DNA of 64,000 bases from Astrothelium macrocarpum (taxonomy: Eukaryota > Ascomycota > Dothideomycetes > Trypetheliales > Trypetheliaceae). The notes beneath the pieces are model-generated. The model was given only the letters and a program-made list of their open reading frames with translations. It searched no databases and was not told the DNA's origin. Location of the stretch: positions 147,714 to 211,713 of the forward strand of contig JAGEMR010000044.1 of assembly GCA_021030915.1 (NCBI GenBank). Reading direction: 5' to 3'. A program made the translations under genes and the position numbers. The stretch's first letter is position 1; every line of letters begins with the position of its first letter. Shown here one piece after another: positions 21,137 through 32,860 of the stretch.

Positions 21137-21143
21137 TTTATAG
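21137..21143 (-). promoter_or_regulatory. TATA-like element of the secreted Asn-rich gene
   Basis: CTATAAA on the minus strand lies about 170 bp upstream of the proposed ATG at 20968, a plausible distance for a fungal promoter with a leader of about 130 nt. Confidence 0.4.
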
Positions 21144-21943
21144 AGTAACTTCATGGCGCGACGCATTTACAAGATGGATTCCGTTGGATATGAAATGCTT
21201 CAAGGATACAGGACACACAAATGCGCTGGGATCAAGGCGAAGAACGGATTGCAAATACTCCGGACTACGCATGAAAGCACGGTAATGCGCCGAGGTAGCC
21301 ATCACTGTCTCAACTTTCTGGAAGATATGGTTCACTGAACGAGATTTGTACGGCGTCAATCATCTGTCAAGACGTCCCACGTTCGGGACATCGTGTCAGC
21401 CAAGCAAAGCTTCATATGAGGAAGCGTGTTTCTTGGATCTGCATGGCATAAACACGTTTGGCGCAGAGAAGATTACCTGAAACGTGTTTGAAGCCGCCAG
21501 AGAAACTGGGTCAGAAGCGGCCGAGGTATAGCTGACCGTCCTTTCGATGATTAGTTGGAAAGTAAAGAGTACTGATATCTCACAGTATATGAGAAAGAAT
21601 CAAGAATTGGAAACATCATAACCGTCTTCATGCTCTACAGTCGCTGAGAAATGTGCCTGTTTTCTTATTGCTGTTTCATTGAAAGCTAGTGACTGGAAAC
21701 ATACCTACGCGAATCATTGTAATAGTCGTAAAGGGAAAGTTTGTGTCCCACATGAAGTGTGGAGAGTTTGGAAACGATTTCCGGCGCCCGGCGTTTGATA
21801 TCGTCTTCGGTCCTGCAGGTGAGCTATGTAAGAGTTGTCACAATCATGATTTTACTTGATTCGGATATATCAAGTCATCGGCTCCGGCTTGGCAATAGCA
21901 GAATCATGTTTGGTGTTAGCGATGAAATGTGTCTCCTCCGAGA

Positions 21944-21975
21944 TGACGGGGTGACGGGGTGACGGGGTGACGGGA
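21944..21975. repeat. Octamer tandem repeat (TGACGGGG)n
   Basis: Four head-to-tail copies of TGACGGGG, the last one ending in A. A simple minisatellite in intergenic DNA. Confidence 0.9.
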
Positions 21976-22645
21976 TGCGGGCAAAATGGTGCACGGTGGT
22001 TAAGATGTAATGATTGCCAGACATTGCGCTAGTATGTTTTGGGACACAGATTTTTACTTTCCACTGCAGAAGTGAGAATGATGCATTTGTACTCCGTGCA
22101 GAGTACCTACCTGAGTACTCCCTCTGCCGTATACACTGTACGGTATGTGTTCCCTCCATTGGTAGAACCGGTAAACGTATTTGAAACCCATCTCTCATGT
22201 AGTTGTGGCGTTACAATTGTAGCTAGCACAAGAGATTGATATTGCACTCGGAAAAAATATCAGTACGATAAACAGGATTCACGGCCATGTGGGCGTATCC
22301 AATTGATCGCTAATGTTTGGACGCGGAGGCACGAAACGGCCCGCACCTATCCCTTCTCTCTTTCGACTGTCTCTCTTTCAGTCTGCTTGTATGTGTTTTG
22401 TTTTGGAGGGAAGGGGGTTGGAGGGTGGCTGTTTTCGCCGTCCTTTGATTATAGCTACAGGCCAACACCTAATTGTGCGATTTTGCCAAGATCAACGCTG
22501 GCGAGGATCGAACTTTTGCTCTTTAATATCCGCTAGATGCACATTAGAATACGAAAACACTACGAGCTACGATGTAAATGTTAAGACAGTTGCCGTACGA
22601 CTATAGCGTGGGTATCGCGGCATTACAATTTTCACGTTGATCCCG

Positions 22646-24483
22646 TCACAGCCGTGCGCGCTCACTCACTTCCGTCTTTGCTTGTTCTCTCAAAATCTTT
22701 CTCAGAATTTTTCCAGAAGGATTCTTAGGTATCAGGTCCAGAAACTGAACACCTCCAGTCAGCCATTTGTGCCGCGACGTTCTCTCTTGCATAAATTTTT
22801 GTATGTCGTATCCTGTAACAGAAGAACCGGGCTGCCGTACGACGTAGGCTCTAGGCCACTCGTCTCCATTGATCTGAACGCCAATCACGGCAGCATCTGC
22901 AATGGCTGGATGGCCCAGTAACAATGCTTCCAGTTCTGCAGGTGCAACTTGGTTGCCTCGGACCTTGATAAGCTCTTTCTTCCGATCAACTATAAAGAAC
23001 TTGCCATCCTCAATGTAGGCTATATCGCCTGTCTTGAGCCATCCATCTAGCGTCTTAGTGGCGCGCGTTGCTTCAGGTCTTTTCCAATAACCCTTTGTAA
23101 CGTTGGGCGAGCGAATCCAGAGTTCCCCTCTTTGACCCATTGGAACCTCATGTGTTTCATCATCAGACATGATACGGGCTTCACAATTGGCCAGCAACTC
23201 CCCCACGGAAGAAGGTGTTGGTTTCTCATTAGGATCGAAACCTGTTACTGAGCACGTAGCCCTACCATTCGTTAGTGACAACCCAAGTTTGACTAATAGC
23301 TCTGCTTTATGGTGTTTCTCTATGAATCTGCAACGCTTGTTGTCGTAGCAACTTGAACACTTGGGCATTGCCGGAAGGGAGTGAAAGACATTAAGAAACG
23401 AGAGACTGAAAACCCAAAAGGGCAAAGGACAACTCACTCTGTCATCCCCCATCCTTGCCTAACCGGCCAAGAATGCTCCAATTCCGCACATATCTCCTTC
23501 CCAAGCGGTGCTGCCCCTGAGCCTACGCTCTCAATGGAGCTTAGGTCATAGTTCTTGACAATTGGGTCTTTGGCAAGTCGGACCACAACAGGAGGAACGC
23601 AAGACAAATCAGTAATCTTGTATCTCTGAATATTCCCGAGCATTTTTATAAAGTCGTATTTTTGCATGATATAGACTGGTACACCCCGCTTTGGTGCATT
23701 GACAGTGTATTGCGTCTGCGCCATGGCATGATACATGGGGAGAAAACAGAGTAACCGCATACGTTTGGTCTTGTTTTCGTACTCAGCTGATAGCTTGGCA
23801 GTGAATGCAACTTGAGCAGCGTTGGAGACATAGTTGTAATGTGAGATTTCTACACCCTTCGGAACCCCCGTTGTCCCAGACGAATAATTGAGGCAAATGG
23901 TGCTGTTGAGATCAGTGTTGCTCGCTACATTCTCCCAAGTGAACGCGGAGCCCTCTTTGGCGGTTGCAAGGAGATGGCCCCAGTGTCGAACACTTTTGCG
24001 TCCAAGATAGATGCCGTCAAAAGTTGCGGCTCCATCGTCAAAAAGAAAGATTCGGGAATCTTGCATTCCAATAGTTTGGGCAGCCTCGAGTGCCGTTTCG
24101 AGACTGCCCTCGGCAGCGATCAGGAATCTAGCATCAGAGTCTTGTAATTGGTGTGCCAATTCCCTTGCCACATACGTGGGATTTGCACCGGTAAAGATGC
24201 CTCCTGCCATTATAACGCCAAGCACCACAACTGGGAAGAAGATGGTGTTACCGGAGAAGAGTAGGACTCGATCACCATCTTCCAAACCTGCCGCACGTAG
24301 CCCGACAGCTAACCTCTTGGCCCATAATCGAAAGGTATGGAGGGTTAGAAAGAGTTTCTCGGGACGTTCAGCATCCAATAAGCAAGGCCGTTCATTTGGC
24401 AGAGGGCTATGAGAGCCATCAAAAAGATAGGAAGGGAGGGACAATTGGGGAACTTCTGTGGTCCATCTGGATCTAATTGGCAT
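22646..24483 (-). CDS. 4-coumarate-CoA-ligase-like acyl-CoA synthetase, peroxisomal
   Basis: An ANL-superfamily enzyme that activates a carboxylic acid (probably aryl, phenylpropanoid or fatty acid) via an acyl-AMP to the CoA thioester. Two exons (minus): 24483-23438 and 23261-22646. The 176-nt intron rejoins QGWGMTE to ATCSVTGFDP, restoring a conserved motif, and gives 552 residues, the family length. The P-loop signature YSSGTTGVPKG is at about 200-210. Adenylate-domain motifs GELWIRSPNVTKGYW, GWLKTGDIAYIEDGKFFIVDRKKELIKVRGNQVAPAELE and the C-terminal catalytic Lys region PKNPSGKILRK are intact. The protein ends in ARL, a type 1 peroxisomal targeting signal variant. Substrate cannot be assigned. 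It lies head-to-head with a methyltransferase gene. Confidence 0.92.
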
Positions 24484-25194
24484 GATGTATTAGCGATGCT
24501 CTTGAGAGTCTCTATCCAGGAGTTGAGCAGGGTGAGAGAAGTGGCCACGGCTCGAGAGGAGTAAACATACAGCAACGATGTTTATCAAGCATGAAATTCA
24601 TCTCATAGTGATACGATTTAGTGAACAAACATGCGGGGCAACCCTGGGCTCAAGGGCTTTGGTGATTGCGCGACTTCCGGGCAAGCGGTATTGTGACGCA
24701 GCACGGTTAGCAAAGACGTCGAGACACCTCGGCTCGTCTCGTCTGCGTTTACCAGAAGAAGGCAGGTCGCTCGCCTATCAAGTCCGCTTTCAAACTCCCC
24801 GAGATCTCATCATCGTGCTTCTTCTATAGATTAGATAAACGAGATTTTTACGCCACGAGTATTTTCTTTTTTCCCTCCCTTTAATAGGAACAAAACAGAC
24901 GATCAACAGATTGAAAGATGGGAAGAATGCTTGCTGGCTATATCCACTGATGGCTTGGCATTTGGCCTGCCGCCTATACACTTGCATGCACATATCAATA
25001 TTGACTGTGCTTTAACCTGAACGGTAATAGGTGAATACTGCGGTGGCCTTGGAATGACTTGTTTTAAAGTGGCACAGTGTGGGTTCCTTTTAAAAAGCTG
25101 AAAACTCGACCGTTTCAAACCCTTTAGTAAGCACTAGTGAGCGTCGCAAGTTTAATAGTTGGTCAACGACCTCGACTCTTCAGTTCACGTGAAG
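24484..25194. promoter_or_regulatory. Divergent region between CoA ligase and methyltransferase
   Basis: The 711 bp between the two start codons must carry both promoters. No clear TATA box or known binding palindrome was found by eye. Short frames here have no recognisable content. Confidence 0.4.
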
Positions 25195-26223
25195 ATGGAG
25201 CAGGGACAGGCGCATGGTTACGGTGAAATGGCATCGGAAACCCTTTCGCCTACTCCCGCAATGACCACCGATAATGACCAAGTTGTTGCTTGGTACACGA
25301 CAAGCTTAGCCGCATTTTTGCGACCCCAAGCGCGCAAGTTTATAGAGGAATATGCCAAGGTACCCCCGGACAAAGTCGAGAGCCACATAAAAGCTATCGT
25401 GCGTGTTGCCAATCATCCTCGTGGTCTCAAAACTTGTCAACTGACGTTACCTCAGCAAACTCGGGCTTGGGCGGTTTCACCCTATCCTTCCGTGGGACAG
25501 CTGACATGGCTGAATCCATATATTCTGCTACATCCCTCCCACGATCGCGTCCTATCGCGTCTAAAAGCGGGCGCTTCTATCATTGATTGCGGATGCATGA
25601 TTGCTCCCGATCTACGCCAGCTCGCATACGAAGGAGCTCCTACCAACAAAATGTACGGGTTCGATCTTGAGCCGAGATTCTTTGATATTAGTTTTGACTT
25701 TTATAACGACCGCTCTACCTTTCAGGGCAAACTCCTGGAGGCTGACGTCTTCAAATCTCAATCACCGCTCAAGGATCTCGAGGGCCAAATTGACATTATT
25801 TGGTGTGCAAAGTTCATGCATCTCTTCAATCGGAGCACGCAGATTGCAGTGGCCATACGCCTCATCAAGCTATTGAAGCCCGGACCTGGTACCATGTTTG
25901 TAGGTTCGCAAAATGGGTACGTAGTCGACTACGAAGTTCCTTTGCCAAACGGAGGGCTTCACAGCCAAGCCAAAGGCTTTTGGCTGGGAAGCAAGGAAGG
26001 TATGGAGAAGCTGTGGAAAGAAATTTCTGATGAAACCGGAACTAAATGGGAGGTTGATGTGAGGTTGCTTGATTTACGGACGTTGGGAATGCATCAGGAT
26101 GATGGTAGTGATTACAAAAGAAGGACTGGGTACAACTTACAATGGACCTGCACAAGGATAGATGGAAAACATGCGCTAATGTCGAAGATGAAGCGCGCGC
26201 TTGGTATGGATGGACGAGCTTGA
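25195..26223 (+). CDS. SAM-dependent methyltransferase, meroterpenoid-cluster type
   Basis: A 342-residue methyltransferase without introns. The first ATG of the frame (MEQGQAHGYGEM) is used; the frame is open a few codons above it without an ATG. The SAM-binding motif I is recognisable at about 129-138 as IIDCGCMIAPDLRQLA with the following GAP..KMYGFDLEPRFFD, a layout typical of the family that includes methyltransferases of fungal meroterpenoid and related clusters (AusD/Trt5-like). Motif IV-like DIIWCAKFMHLF and the post-motif LLKPGPGTMFVGSQ follow. The first glycine-rich loop has Cys and Met at usually small positions. No polyketide synthase or terpene cyclase is in this window, so the substrate is unknown. 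The neighbour is a divergent CoA ligase. Confidence 0.8.
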   Translation: MEQGQAHGYGEMASETLSPTPAMTTDNDQVVAWYTTSLAAFLRPQARKFIEEYAKVPPDKVESHIKAIVRVANHPRGLKTCQLTLPQQTRAWAVSPYPSVGQLTWLNPYILLHPSHDRVLSRLKAGASIIDCGCMIAPDLRQLAYEGAPTNKMYGFDLEPRFFDISFDFYNDRSTFQGKLLEADVFKSQSPLKDLEGQIDIIWCAKFMHLFNRSTQIAVAIRLIKLLKPGPGTMFVGSQNGYVVDYEVPLPNGGLHSQAKGFWLGSKEGMEKLWKEISDETGTKWEVDVRLLDLRTLGMHQDDGSDYKRRTGYNLQWTCTRIDGKHALMSKMKRALGMDGRA

Positions 26224-27785
26224 GAAAACTGTTTGTGCTGTCATCAATCTTGGCTTTTTCTGTGTTGGCTAATCGGAGCGCTGTACTGGATCGATACCCT
26301 TCCGCTGGCAGATTGCGATTTATTTTGAAAGTTTAATCAGAGTTGTGATCAAGGTAACATTGCTTGCTTTGCTTCTACCCTCGTGTAGTTGGTTGGCATC
26401 GAGCCTGTGCTTTGACAACTCCAAAGGATCAACAATTTTCGACTGTGAGACAGCAAAAATGTCCCAAGCACGGTGAAGACACAAACGGTCACTTTCAAAT
26501 CTATACATGATCGAGGATACCGTCGCAAGCCATTGGGGATGCTCTTTTCGCACTTGGGCTCTCATTACGCTTTTCATCTTTGATCCCTTGGAAGACTAAT
26601 GAAGAGAGCGAAGAACGTGAGGTAATCGACAGAAGAAAGGTGCAACGCTATGATTCAGACTATGTTTTAGCTGCATTTGCACACGGGGAGGCGTTGCGGT
26701 GGCTAGATACTTTTGGCTGCACCATTTGCCGACTCTTTGCCAGAGTAAGGTGTACTCCAACAGCAGATATCAGCAAAAAAAGAATGGACACACGTAAGCG
26801 TGCAGCTGGTGGGCACGTCATTGGTTTTTTCGCAAGATCCCTCGACCCAGCTGCAACGGACCCCATTGCTAGTTTGCAGGACCAGCCGGCGGCGACTTGA
26901 AAAAACGTCTTTTGGAAAAATCTGCCTGTCATGCAGACGCAGGAAAGTGCTGATCACGCGTTCAAAAAAAGGGGTGGGAGGGGGGGCAGGGCTCACAGAA
27001 AAGAAAGCAAACCAAAAAAGCAATAGCAGTGGCCAAAAATAATTTCCACAAAATTTTTGGGAGCGTGGACACACGACCGCATCCGATTACGAATTCGAAG
27101 CAATTAGATCATTAATTTAGTTTTTGAGTTCGCAAGTCAAAATTCCCACCGTTGAATTTTGCGACTCTTCATCACTCTCCCATGGGGGTCAGTTGATGAC
27201 AACAGACTAGTCGTTCTCATGAAGCAAATTACCTTGGGTACGTGTGTAGCACGCCTTTCGTTTACGCACGTGTGGTATCCACGGATCACTGGAGCTGCGC
27301 CTCAGAGCCACGCCTCAGAGCCACGTTGCTACCAATGTCGGGAACCAATCAGAATGGAATTTTTGGATCCGCGGTCTCGAGTGGTCGCGACCGTTTCTTC
27401 TTCCGTACATTGCGCCTTACCCATCACAGCATTTAGTGACAGTTTTTCGAGACGGTAATTTCACCTTCATCACTTGCGCAGCCTGGTTTGTCTGACAGTT
27501 AAAAGCAAGCTGGTGCAATATCTTGTTCAGCTGAGGATGTCAGAATTGCAAAGTTCTATTCTAGATTGCATTCTGACTAACACTTCGCGTCTCTAACTGC
27601 ATTGTTCCGGTCACCCCTAACACACACAAGCTCCGGATTCGTAACCTATCGCGAACCCCTGTCCGAGAAGGACCATGGCGCACAAGGTGCTCTGAATTCA
27701 CATATATGCAACTCTTGCCCTGTCACCCTCTTATCTCCGGTAGTTACTATCTTGATGGACCTACGATTTCTCTTCTTTACTCTTC
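26224..27785. other. Intergenic, 5' of the mannosyltransferase gene
   Basis: No gene is supported. At 27,297-27,330 a 13-bp unit (CAGAGCCACGCCT) is directly repeated. A homopurine/poly-A stretch lies at about 26,965-27,050. The right part is the probable promoter of the mannosyltransferase gene. Confidence 0.5.
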
Positions 27786-29456
27786 ATGTTTTCCCAATGG
27801 AGTGGATATGAGCCGTTGGAGCCAACACCCTCGTTGCAATCAAGGGCCTCCTGGTATCACCTGCAGGAAGGAGTAAGATACGCCCTGCATCGACTGACCT
27901 CCATTCCCCGCAACCTCTCGTGGCTTGCTCGACGTCCATCATGGATACGACAACAAAAGGTCAAATTGACAGACTATCGAGTCCACTATCGAAATGTGCC
28001 AGCTACCAATAAATTGAGACGATTTCTCCGACGACTATGTTTGCTGTTGACTGTTGTACCGCACCTCCTATTCGGGATCCTAGTCCTTTGCGCCCTGTTT
28101 TTCCCCTCATACACCCTGGTTCCGGAACGTTACCGAGATCTTGCAGAGCGAGCCTCCAATTCTTCCATTCCCGGCCGAGCGAATCCATTACATGAAAAAA
28201 TATTCATTGCATCGAGCATATATGATCCCACAGGCGCATTAGCTGGCGGTATATGGGGTGAATTGGTGTTGGATTTAATTGACCTTCTCGGTCCGGATAA
28301 CGTATTCCTCAGCATATATGAAAACAATCCAACACCGTTAGCTGGGGCTTCCTTGGATGCTTTGCGGCGCAATGTCCAATGTATGTCACTTTTATTTTTC
28401 TGCTGGACCTTTAGCTAAGCTCACCTTATACGACTAGGCAACTCTTCTATTACAGCTGAGCAGGTTGACATTCAGCAGCTTCCCAAGGTTACTCTTCCAT
28501 CAGGCGAGGAACGAATAAGAAGAATTCCATTTCTCGCCGAAGTCCGCAACCGGGCTCTACGTCCCTTGGACGACAAAGACTGTCCAGCAAGCCAAATTCG
28601 CTTCGATAAACTTTTATTCCTTAATGACGTGATCTTCGATCCTATTGATGCTGCGCAACTTCTTTTCTCTACTAATGCCAACGCCACTGGGCACGCCAAC
28701 TACCGAGCTGCATGCGGAGTAGACTTTATTAATCCATTCAAGTTTTATGATACCTTTGCAACTAGGGACCTTGAGGGACACCCCCCAGGCCTGCCTTTCT
28801 ATCCCTGGTTCAGTGACCATGGTCATGCGGGTAGCAGAAGTGATGTCCTGAGTCAAAAAGATGCGGTAAGGGTGCGCAGTTGTTGGGGAGGTATCGTGGC
28901 ATTCGATGCCAAATGGTTCCAGCAACCATTGCCAACAATGACTAGTCTGCCGACCACATCAAGTTTTGCAAAGGCGGAGCCACTTCGCTTTACCTACGAC
29001 CACGAACTTTACTGGGAATCGTCGGAATGCTGCCTAATCCACGCACAATTACAAACATTGCCACCCGTGCTATCACCAGAAGAGACCGGTATATACATTA
29101 ACCCTTACGTTCGCGTATCGTACGACGAGGCGACATTCCGCTGGTTGCCCCTTGTCCGAAGAATTGAGCCAACATTTGCGTGGATTCATGCAATTCTCAC
29201 CAATATTATCACTGGGAACAACAACTATCGTCGTACAGAACAGCCAGGAGACGTTGTATGGCATTATGCTTGGCGATCCAATAGTACAGTGGATAGAACA
29301 GACAACCGCGATGAACCAGAGGGATCGTGGCAATTAGTGCAAACTACCGCCGGCCTTGGTGGCTATTGCGGCACCGAGCAGATGCTCGTCATGGGTGACG
29401 GAAAAGAGGGTCACGTTCGATGGGAGAAGGCTCCCTTTCCAAAAAGACCACCGTAG
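27786..29456 (+). CDS. CMT1/CAP59-type alpha-1,3-mannosyltransferase
   Basis: A type II Golgi membrane glycosyltransferase of family GT69, related to the cryptococcal capsule enzymes Cmt1 and Cap59. Two exons: 27786-28380 and 28438-29456, with a 57-nt intron (GTATGT donor, CGACTAG acceptor), giving 537 residues. A cytoplasmic N-terminus of about 80 basic residues precedes one membrane segment (LLLTVVPHLLFGILVLCALFF, about 85-107). The catalytic domain follows, with family features KIFIASSIYDPTGALAGGIWGELVLDLIDLLGPDNVFLSIYENN, the DXD-like region FDKLLFLNDVIFDP, YRAACGVDF and SCWGGIVAFDA. It acts presumably on cell-wall or secretory glycans; the acceptor is unknown. The gene ends about 100 bp from the convergent neighbour. 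Confidence 0.9.
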
Positions 29457-29558
29457 GTGGCGCTACGTGTATTATAGTGATGAACATAGACGTCCAAGGC
29501 TGTAGGCAGACCTGGGCCATTCAAATAGAGGGTTTGCGACTTTTTGCGTCGTCAAAAC

Positions 29559-30542
29559 CTAATCATCAGAAGCCCACAATGCATCGAGAATGTCCTGCTT
29601 CACTTCGAAAGCCCAGTGGTGACACGTCTGATGCATCACGGGACTGACTTCTCTGGAATCCTCTTCTTCTCCATCATCGAAAACCTCTCGTACTCCCATT
29701 GTTTTGTACTTTTTCAAAAGTAATCTTCTCCATCTGCCCGTGTCTCCAACGCATTTCTTCCATCGTGAAATCTGTCTCTCGTCGTCCTCGCACCTCCGTC
29801 CGAGAAAGAAACGACAGTACCACTGAAACCAGCCCCTCACGTCGTATTTGTGATTGATCCAACCATTCGCCTCCCATTCTTCAATACTTTGCCCACATGA
29901 AACTCCAAATTTATTAACCTCAGCATTATATATGGGGTTTGTAAGCATTTGGTCGACATTTAACCCAGAAATCCAGGCTGAGGGAATTTCTTCCCAATCA
30001 TCTGAAATGGTGACACCAAGATGCTTGGAGTATAAAGGACGAAAGTAGGATCCGCCGAAGCAGCCTTCACGTAGAATTTCCTCGGGTGATTTGTTAGGTG
30101 AGAAGTCTTCATGGTCAGTGAATCGAAATGTGCCATTGGTATAGCGTGTTGGATGCTCAGCTATGGGCTTCCAGTCTGCCCATCCTGCTCTGAGTACCTC
30201 GACTCCAGGTGTGGGACTACGAGGAGACTCGCTCTTATTTGTCTTTTTCTTGCCAGACTGGCTAGATGACAGGACTTTCTTTAGAGTCTTTTTGCTTCCG
30301 GGAACAAGAATGGCCGTTGCGTGAGGATTCTCATCTGGACCTGAATATGAAGGACGTCCCAACGATGCGATTCGGGAAGAAGTTCGTGTGGGTTGCGTCG
30401 CATTTAGGCGATTGATTCTTCGCTTTTTAGGGGGGTTCGGACCGTGAGACGAGGGTTGCGTTTTGGACTCGAGCCCGAGATCTTTCAAAAGCGCTTGATT
30501 ACGATTTATATTTGCTAGGCGTTGGAGCTCGTAAACACTCAT
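29559..30542 (-). CDS. Conserved fungal protein of unknown function
   Basis: A single-exon protein of 327 residues from the ATG of MSVYELQRLANINRNQ; the frame is open 18 codons further up, where another ATG exists (30596), but the chosen start matches the short N-terminal motif (YE..RLANI..N..LL..LGL) that also begins several fungal nuclear proteins. A basic, Ser-rich middle (KKRR, KKTLKKVL) suggests nuclear location. The C-terminal half is well ordered and rich in aromatics: HPTRYTNGTFRFTDHEDFSPNKSPEEILR, FGGSYFRP, WINHKYDVRGWFQWYCRFFLGRRCEDDERQISRWK and GRWRRLLLKKY. I recognise it as a conserved domain without an assigned function. It converges on the mannosyltransferase gene. Confidence 0.8.
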   Translation of the reverse strand: MSVYELQRLANINRNQALLKDLGLESKTQPSSHGPNPPKKRRINRLNATQPTRTSSRIASLGRPSYSGPDENPHATAILVPGSKKTLKKVLSSSQSGKKKTNKSESPRSPTPGVEVLRAGWADWKPIAEHPTRYTNGTFRFTDHEDFSPNKSPEEILREGCFGGSYFRPLYSKHLGVTISDDWEEIPSAWISGLNVDQMLTNPIYNAEVNKFGVSCGQSIEEWEANGWINHKYDVRGWFQWYCRFFLGRRCEDDERQISRWKKCVGDTGRWRRLLLKKYKTMGVREVFDDGEEEDSREVSPVMHQTCHHWAFEVKQDILDALWASDD

Positions 30543-31715
30543 GGTGAAATACTGTGTAAATGGCCAAGGGCCGTTCATTCGATTTGGGCGATTCAAAAGG
30601 TCAGGTAGGGTACCTTACCTCAAAAACTACAAATAGTTGACGTCATGGCGTCAGTCGAATTTTGCGAGCAAGTCATAGATATGAAGAGCACTGGATGGCA
30701 CAAAACAAAGCGTGAGTCCAATCAGAGGATGCTAACCCAGCGAACATTACAGATGTCATTAGAGAAGGTATATTCTTCTCCAACAATAGGACATAGAGGT
30801 CTACTGCTGCACTGGGGGCATGGCCGAAGCCGCGATAAATTTTTGATGCTTTTAGTGTGTATCTGAGCTTTTGGTGGGCCCCTCTGTTCTCTTCAAACTC
30901 CAGAGGAGCTGAAAGGTTTTGCAGTCAATCAGTTGGGCAGTAGCGAAAGAGGTTTTAAGTTGTCGATGATAAGCGAGAGCTGATTCACCTTATTGTTTAG
31001 AAACTTTAGAAAAGCTGTATCATTTCGTAAAGTTCTGTCTTCCTGCTCAACATTCCCAAGGTTGACCTGCAGCGCTGGGGGAATCATCGAGAGCAACGGA
31101 CTGAACTTCAAAAGAACTTCCGAGCTCTAACCATTGCTCATATCCATGGAATTTGAACCTGGGAAGTATAAGTGGCGACACACGCTTGAGAAAGATCCTC
31201 AACAGGATCAAGGACACATCCGTCAAAGGTATTTCCGAATTGATAATTTTAATTGTTGACCTTCCCACATTGGTTTGGGGGTCACTCTAATCTAGATGTT
31301 CCAGAGTGTATCTTTTGCACTTCACAACACTACCCATTGCTAACGCTAAAGCGGCTGTTGACCAAGATGAAAATGCTTCGTACAAGATTCATCGACTCAG
31401 CATTCGTTTGCATGACTTATCAAACCCAAACACCAAACAATAGATTAATGCGATAGTCAAGTAACTCGATAAAGATAAGGCTTGCCTACCTCGGGTAGAT
31501 AGGTAGGTATTAGCGTTAGAAACGCATGTCATCATGTGATTTCGCGCCCTACCGCGCTGTGTTGACACGTCTTCGCGTCTCGCCACGAACAACGTCGCGA
31601 CTGACGCTTTTCATCTCCATCACACCACCCTCCAGATCCCGCGCCTAATCACATACTCCCCCGATTGTAGTTGCATGCGATTGCGTATTTGTGCTACAGA
31701 CCAAATTTCGTGAAA
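30543..31715. other. Intergenic, divergent from RAD51
   Basis: This stretch lies between two divergent genes and includes the RAD51 promoter. Near 31,485-31,510 are repeated TAGGTAG motifs, and immediately upstream of RAD51 is a CG-rich stretch with TTCGCG and CGCGTC motifs; I did not find an exact ACGCGT MluI box. Short frames are unrecognised. Confidence 0.5.
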
Positions 31716-32860
31716 ATGAGTGCCGAAGACTCGCAATCCCAATCTGGCTACGACGACAGCAATCTTAGCGGCCCTGGCGCTCCGACTCCTATCTCCGCTC
31801 TTGATGGCACTGCGGGTCTGACAGCAAGAGACATAAAGCTCATAATCGATGGAGGTTATAACACAGTCGAGTCTGTCGCATACACGCCGAAGCGGACCCT
31901 AGAGCAAATCAAAGGCATCTCGGAGCAGAAAGCGGCGAAAATCCTTACAGAGGCTGCGAAATTGGTGCCAATGGGCTTCACAACCGCAACAGAGATGCAT
32001 CAGCGAAGAAGCGAGCTGATTAGCATCACGACAGGGTCAAAGCAGCTGGACACGTTATTGGCAGGAGGAATTGAGACAGGGAGTATCACAGAAATTTTTG
32101 GCGAATTTCGAACAGGAAAGAGTCAAATTTGCCATACATTGGCCGTGACCTGTCAATTGCCATTTGACATGGGGGGTGGAGAAGGGAAATGTTTGTACAT
32201 TGATACCGAGGGAACCTTTCGGTGCGTTCTGATTTTTGCACACATGGACAACACATCATCTTCTCAACTGCGAGCCTCGACCCTATACAAGCTTTAGCTG
32301 ACTAAGAAAATAGCCCGGTTCGTCTCCTCGCTGTCGCCACTCGTTACGGTCTCTCCGGCGAAGAAGTCCTCGACAACGTTGCCTATGCACGCGCCTACAA
32401 CTCAGAGCACCAGCTCAACCTACTCCATCAAGCCGCACAGATGATGACGGAGACACGGTTTGCGCTTCTCATCGTCGACAGCGCCACCTCGCTCTTCCGG
32501 ACGGACTTCATGGGCCGGGGCGAACTCTCGACACGACAGTCTAACCTTGCCAAATTCATGCGGACTCTACAGCGGCTGGCGGATGAGTTCGGCATCGCGG
32601 TTGTAATCACCAATCAAGTCGTTGCACAAGTGGATGGCGGGCCGAGCGCCATGTTCAATCCTGACCCGAAGAAGCCGATTGGGGGTAACATCATTGCGCA
32701 TGCCAGTACGACAAGATTGAGCTTGCGCAAGGGCAGAGGGGAAACGAGGGTATGCAAGATCTATGATAGCCCATGCTTGCCCGAGAGCGATTGTCTATTT
32801 GCGATCAATGAAGATGGAATAGGCGATCCAAGTCCCAAGGACTTAGAGAAGGATGGATGA
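31716..32860 (+). CDS. RAD51: Rad51 recombinase
   Basis: The nuclear strand-exchange protein that forms filaments on single-stranded DNA in homologous recombination. Two exons: 31716-32221 and 32314-32860; the 92-nt intron (GTGCGT donor, AAATAG acceptor) restores EGTFRPVRLLAVATRYGLSGEEVLDNVAYARA, giving 350 residues. Visible features: a helix-hairpin-helix N-terminal domain (about 30-85), the FTTA polymerisation motif (about 88-91), Walker A GEFRTGKSQ (129-137), Walker B LLIVDS, the loop segments with TRQSNLAKFMRTLQRLADEFG and VVITNQVVAQVDGGP, and the ATP-cap region PKKPIGGNI. The start ATG gives the usual acidic, Ser-rich leader. The C-terminus ends IGDPSPKDLEKDG. Confidence 0.97.

Larger units (their letters stand above)
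20969..22645. other. Intergenic, 5' of the secreted gene
   Basis: This is the upstream region of the Asn-rich secreted gene and the 3' flank of the CoA-ligase gene (both minus). It holds a TATA-like element and an octamer tandem repeat (both listed), plus a cluster of GAGTAC/GTACTC motifs at about 22,090-22,145 that form short imperfect inverted repeats. No gene is supported. Confidence 0.5.

Noticed and set aside
22490..22560. tRNA-like text on the minus strand (GTTCGATCCTC resembling a B box)
   Set aside because: The T-stem does not pair, and no acceptor or D-arm could be found.
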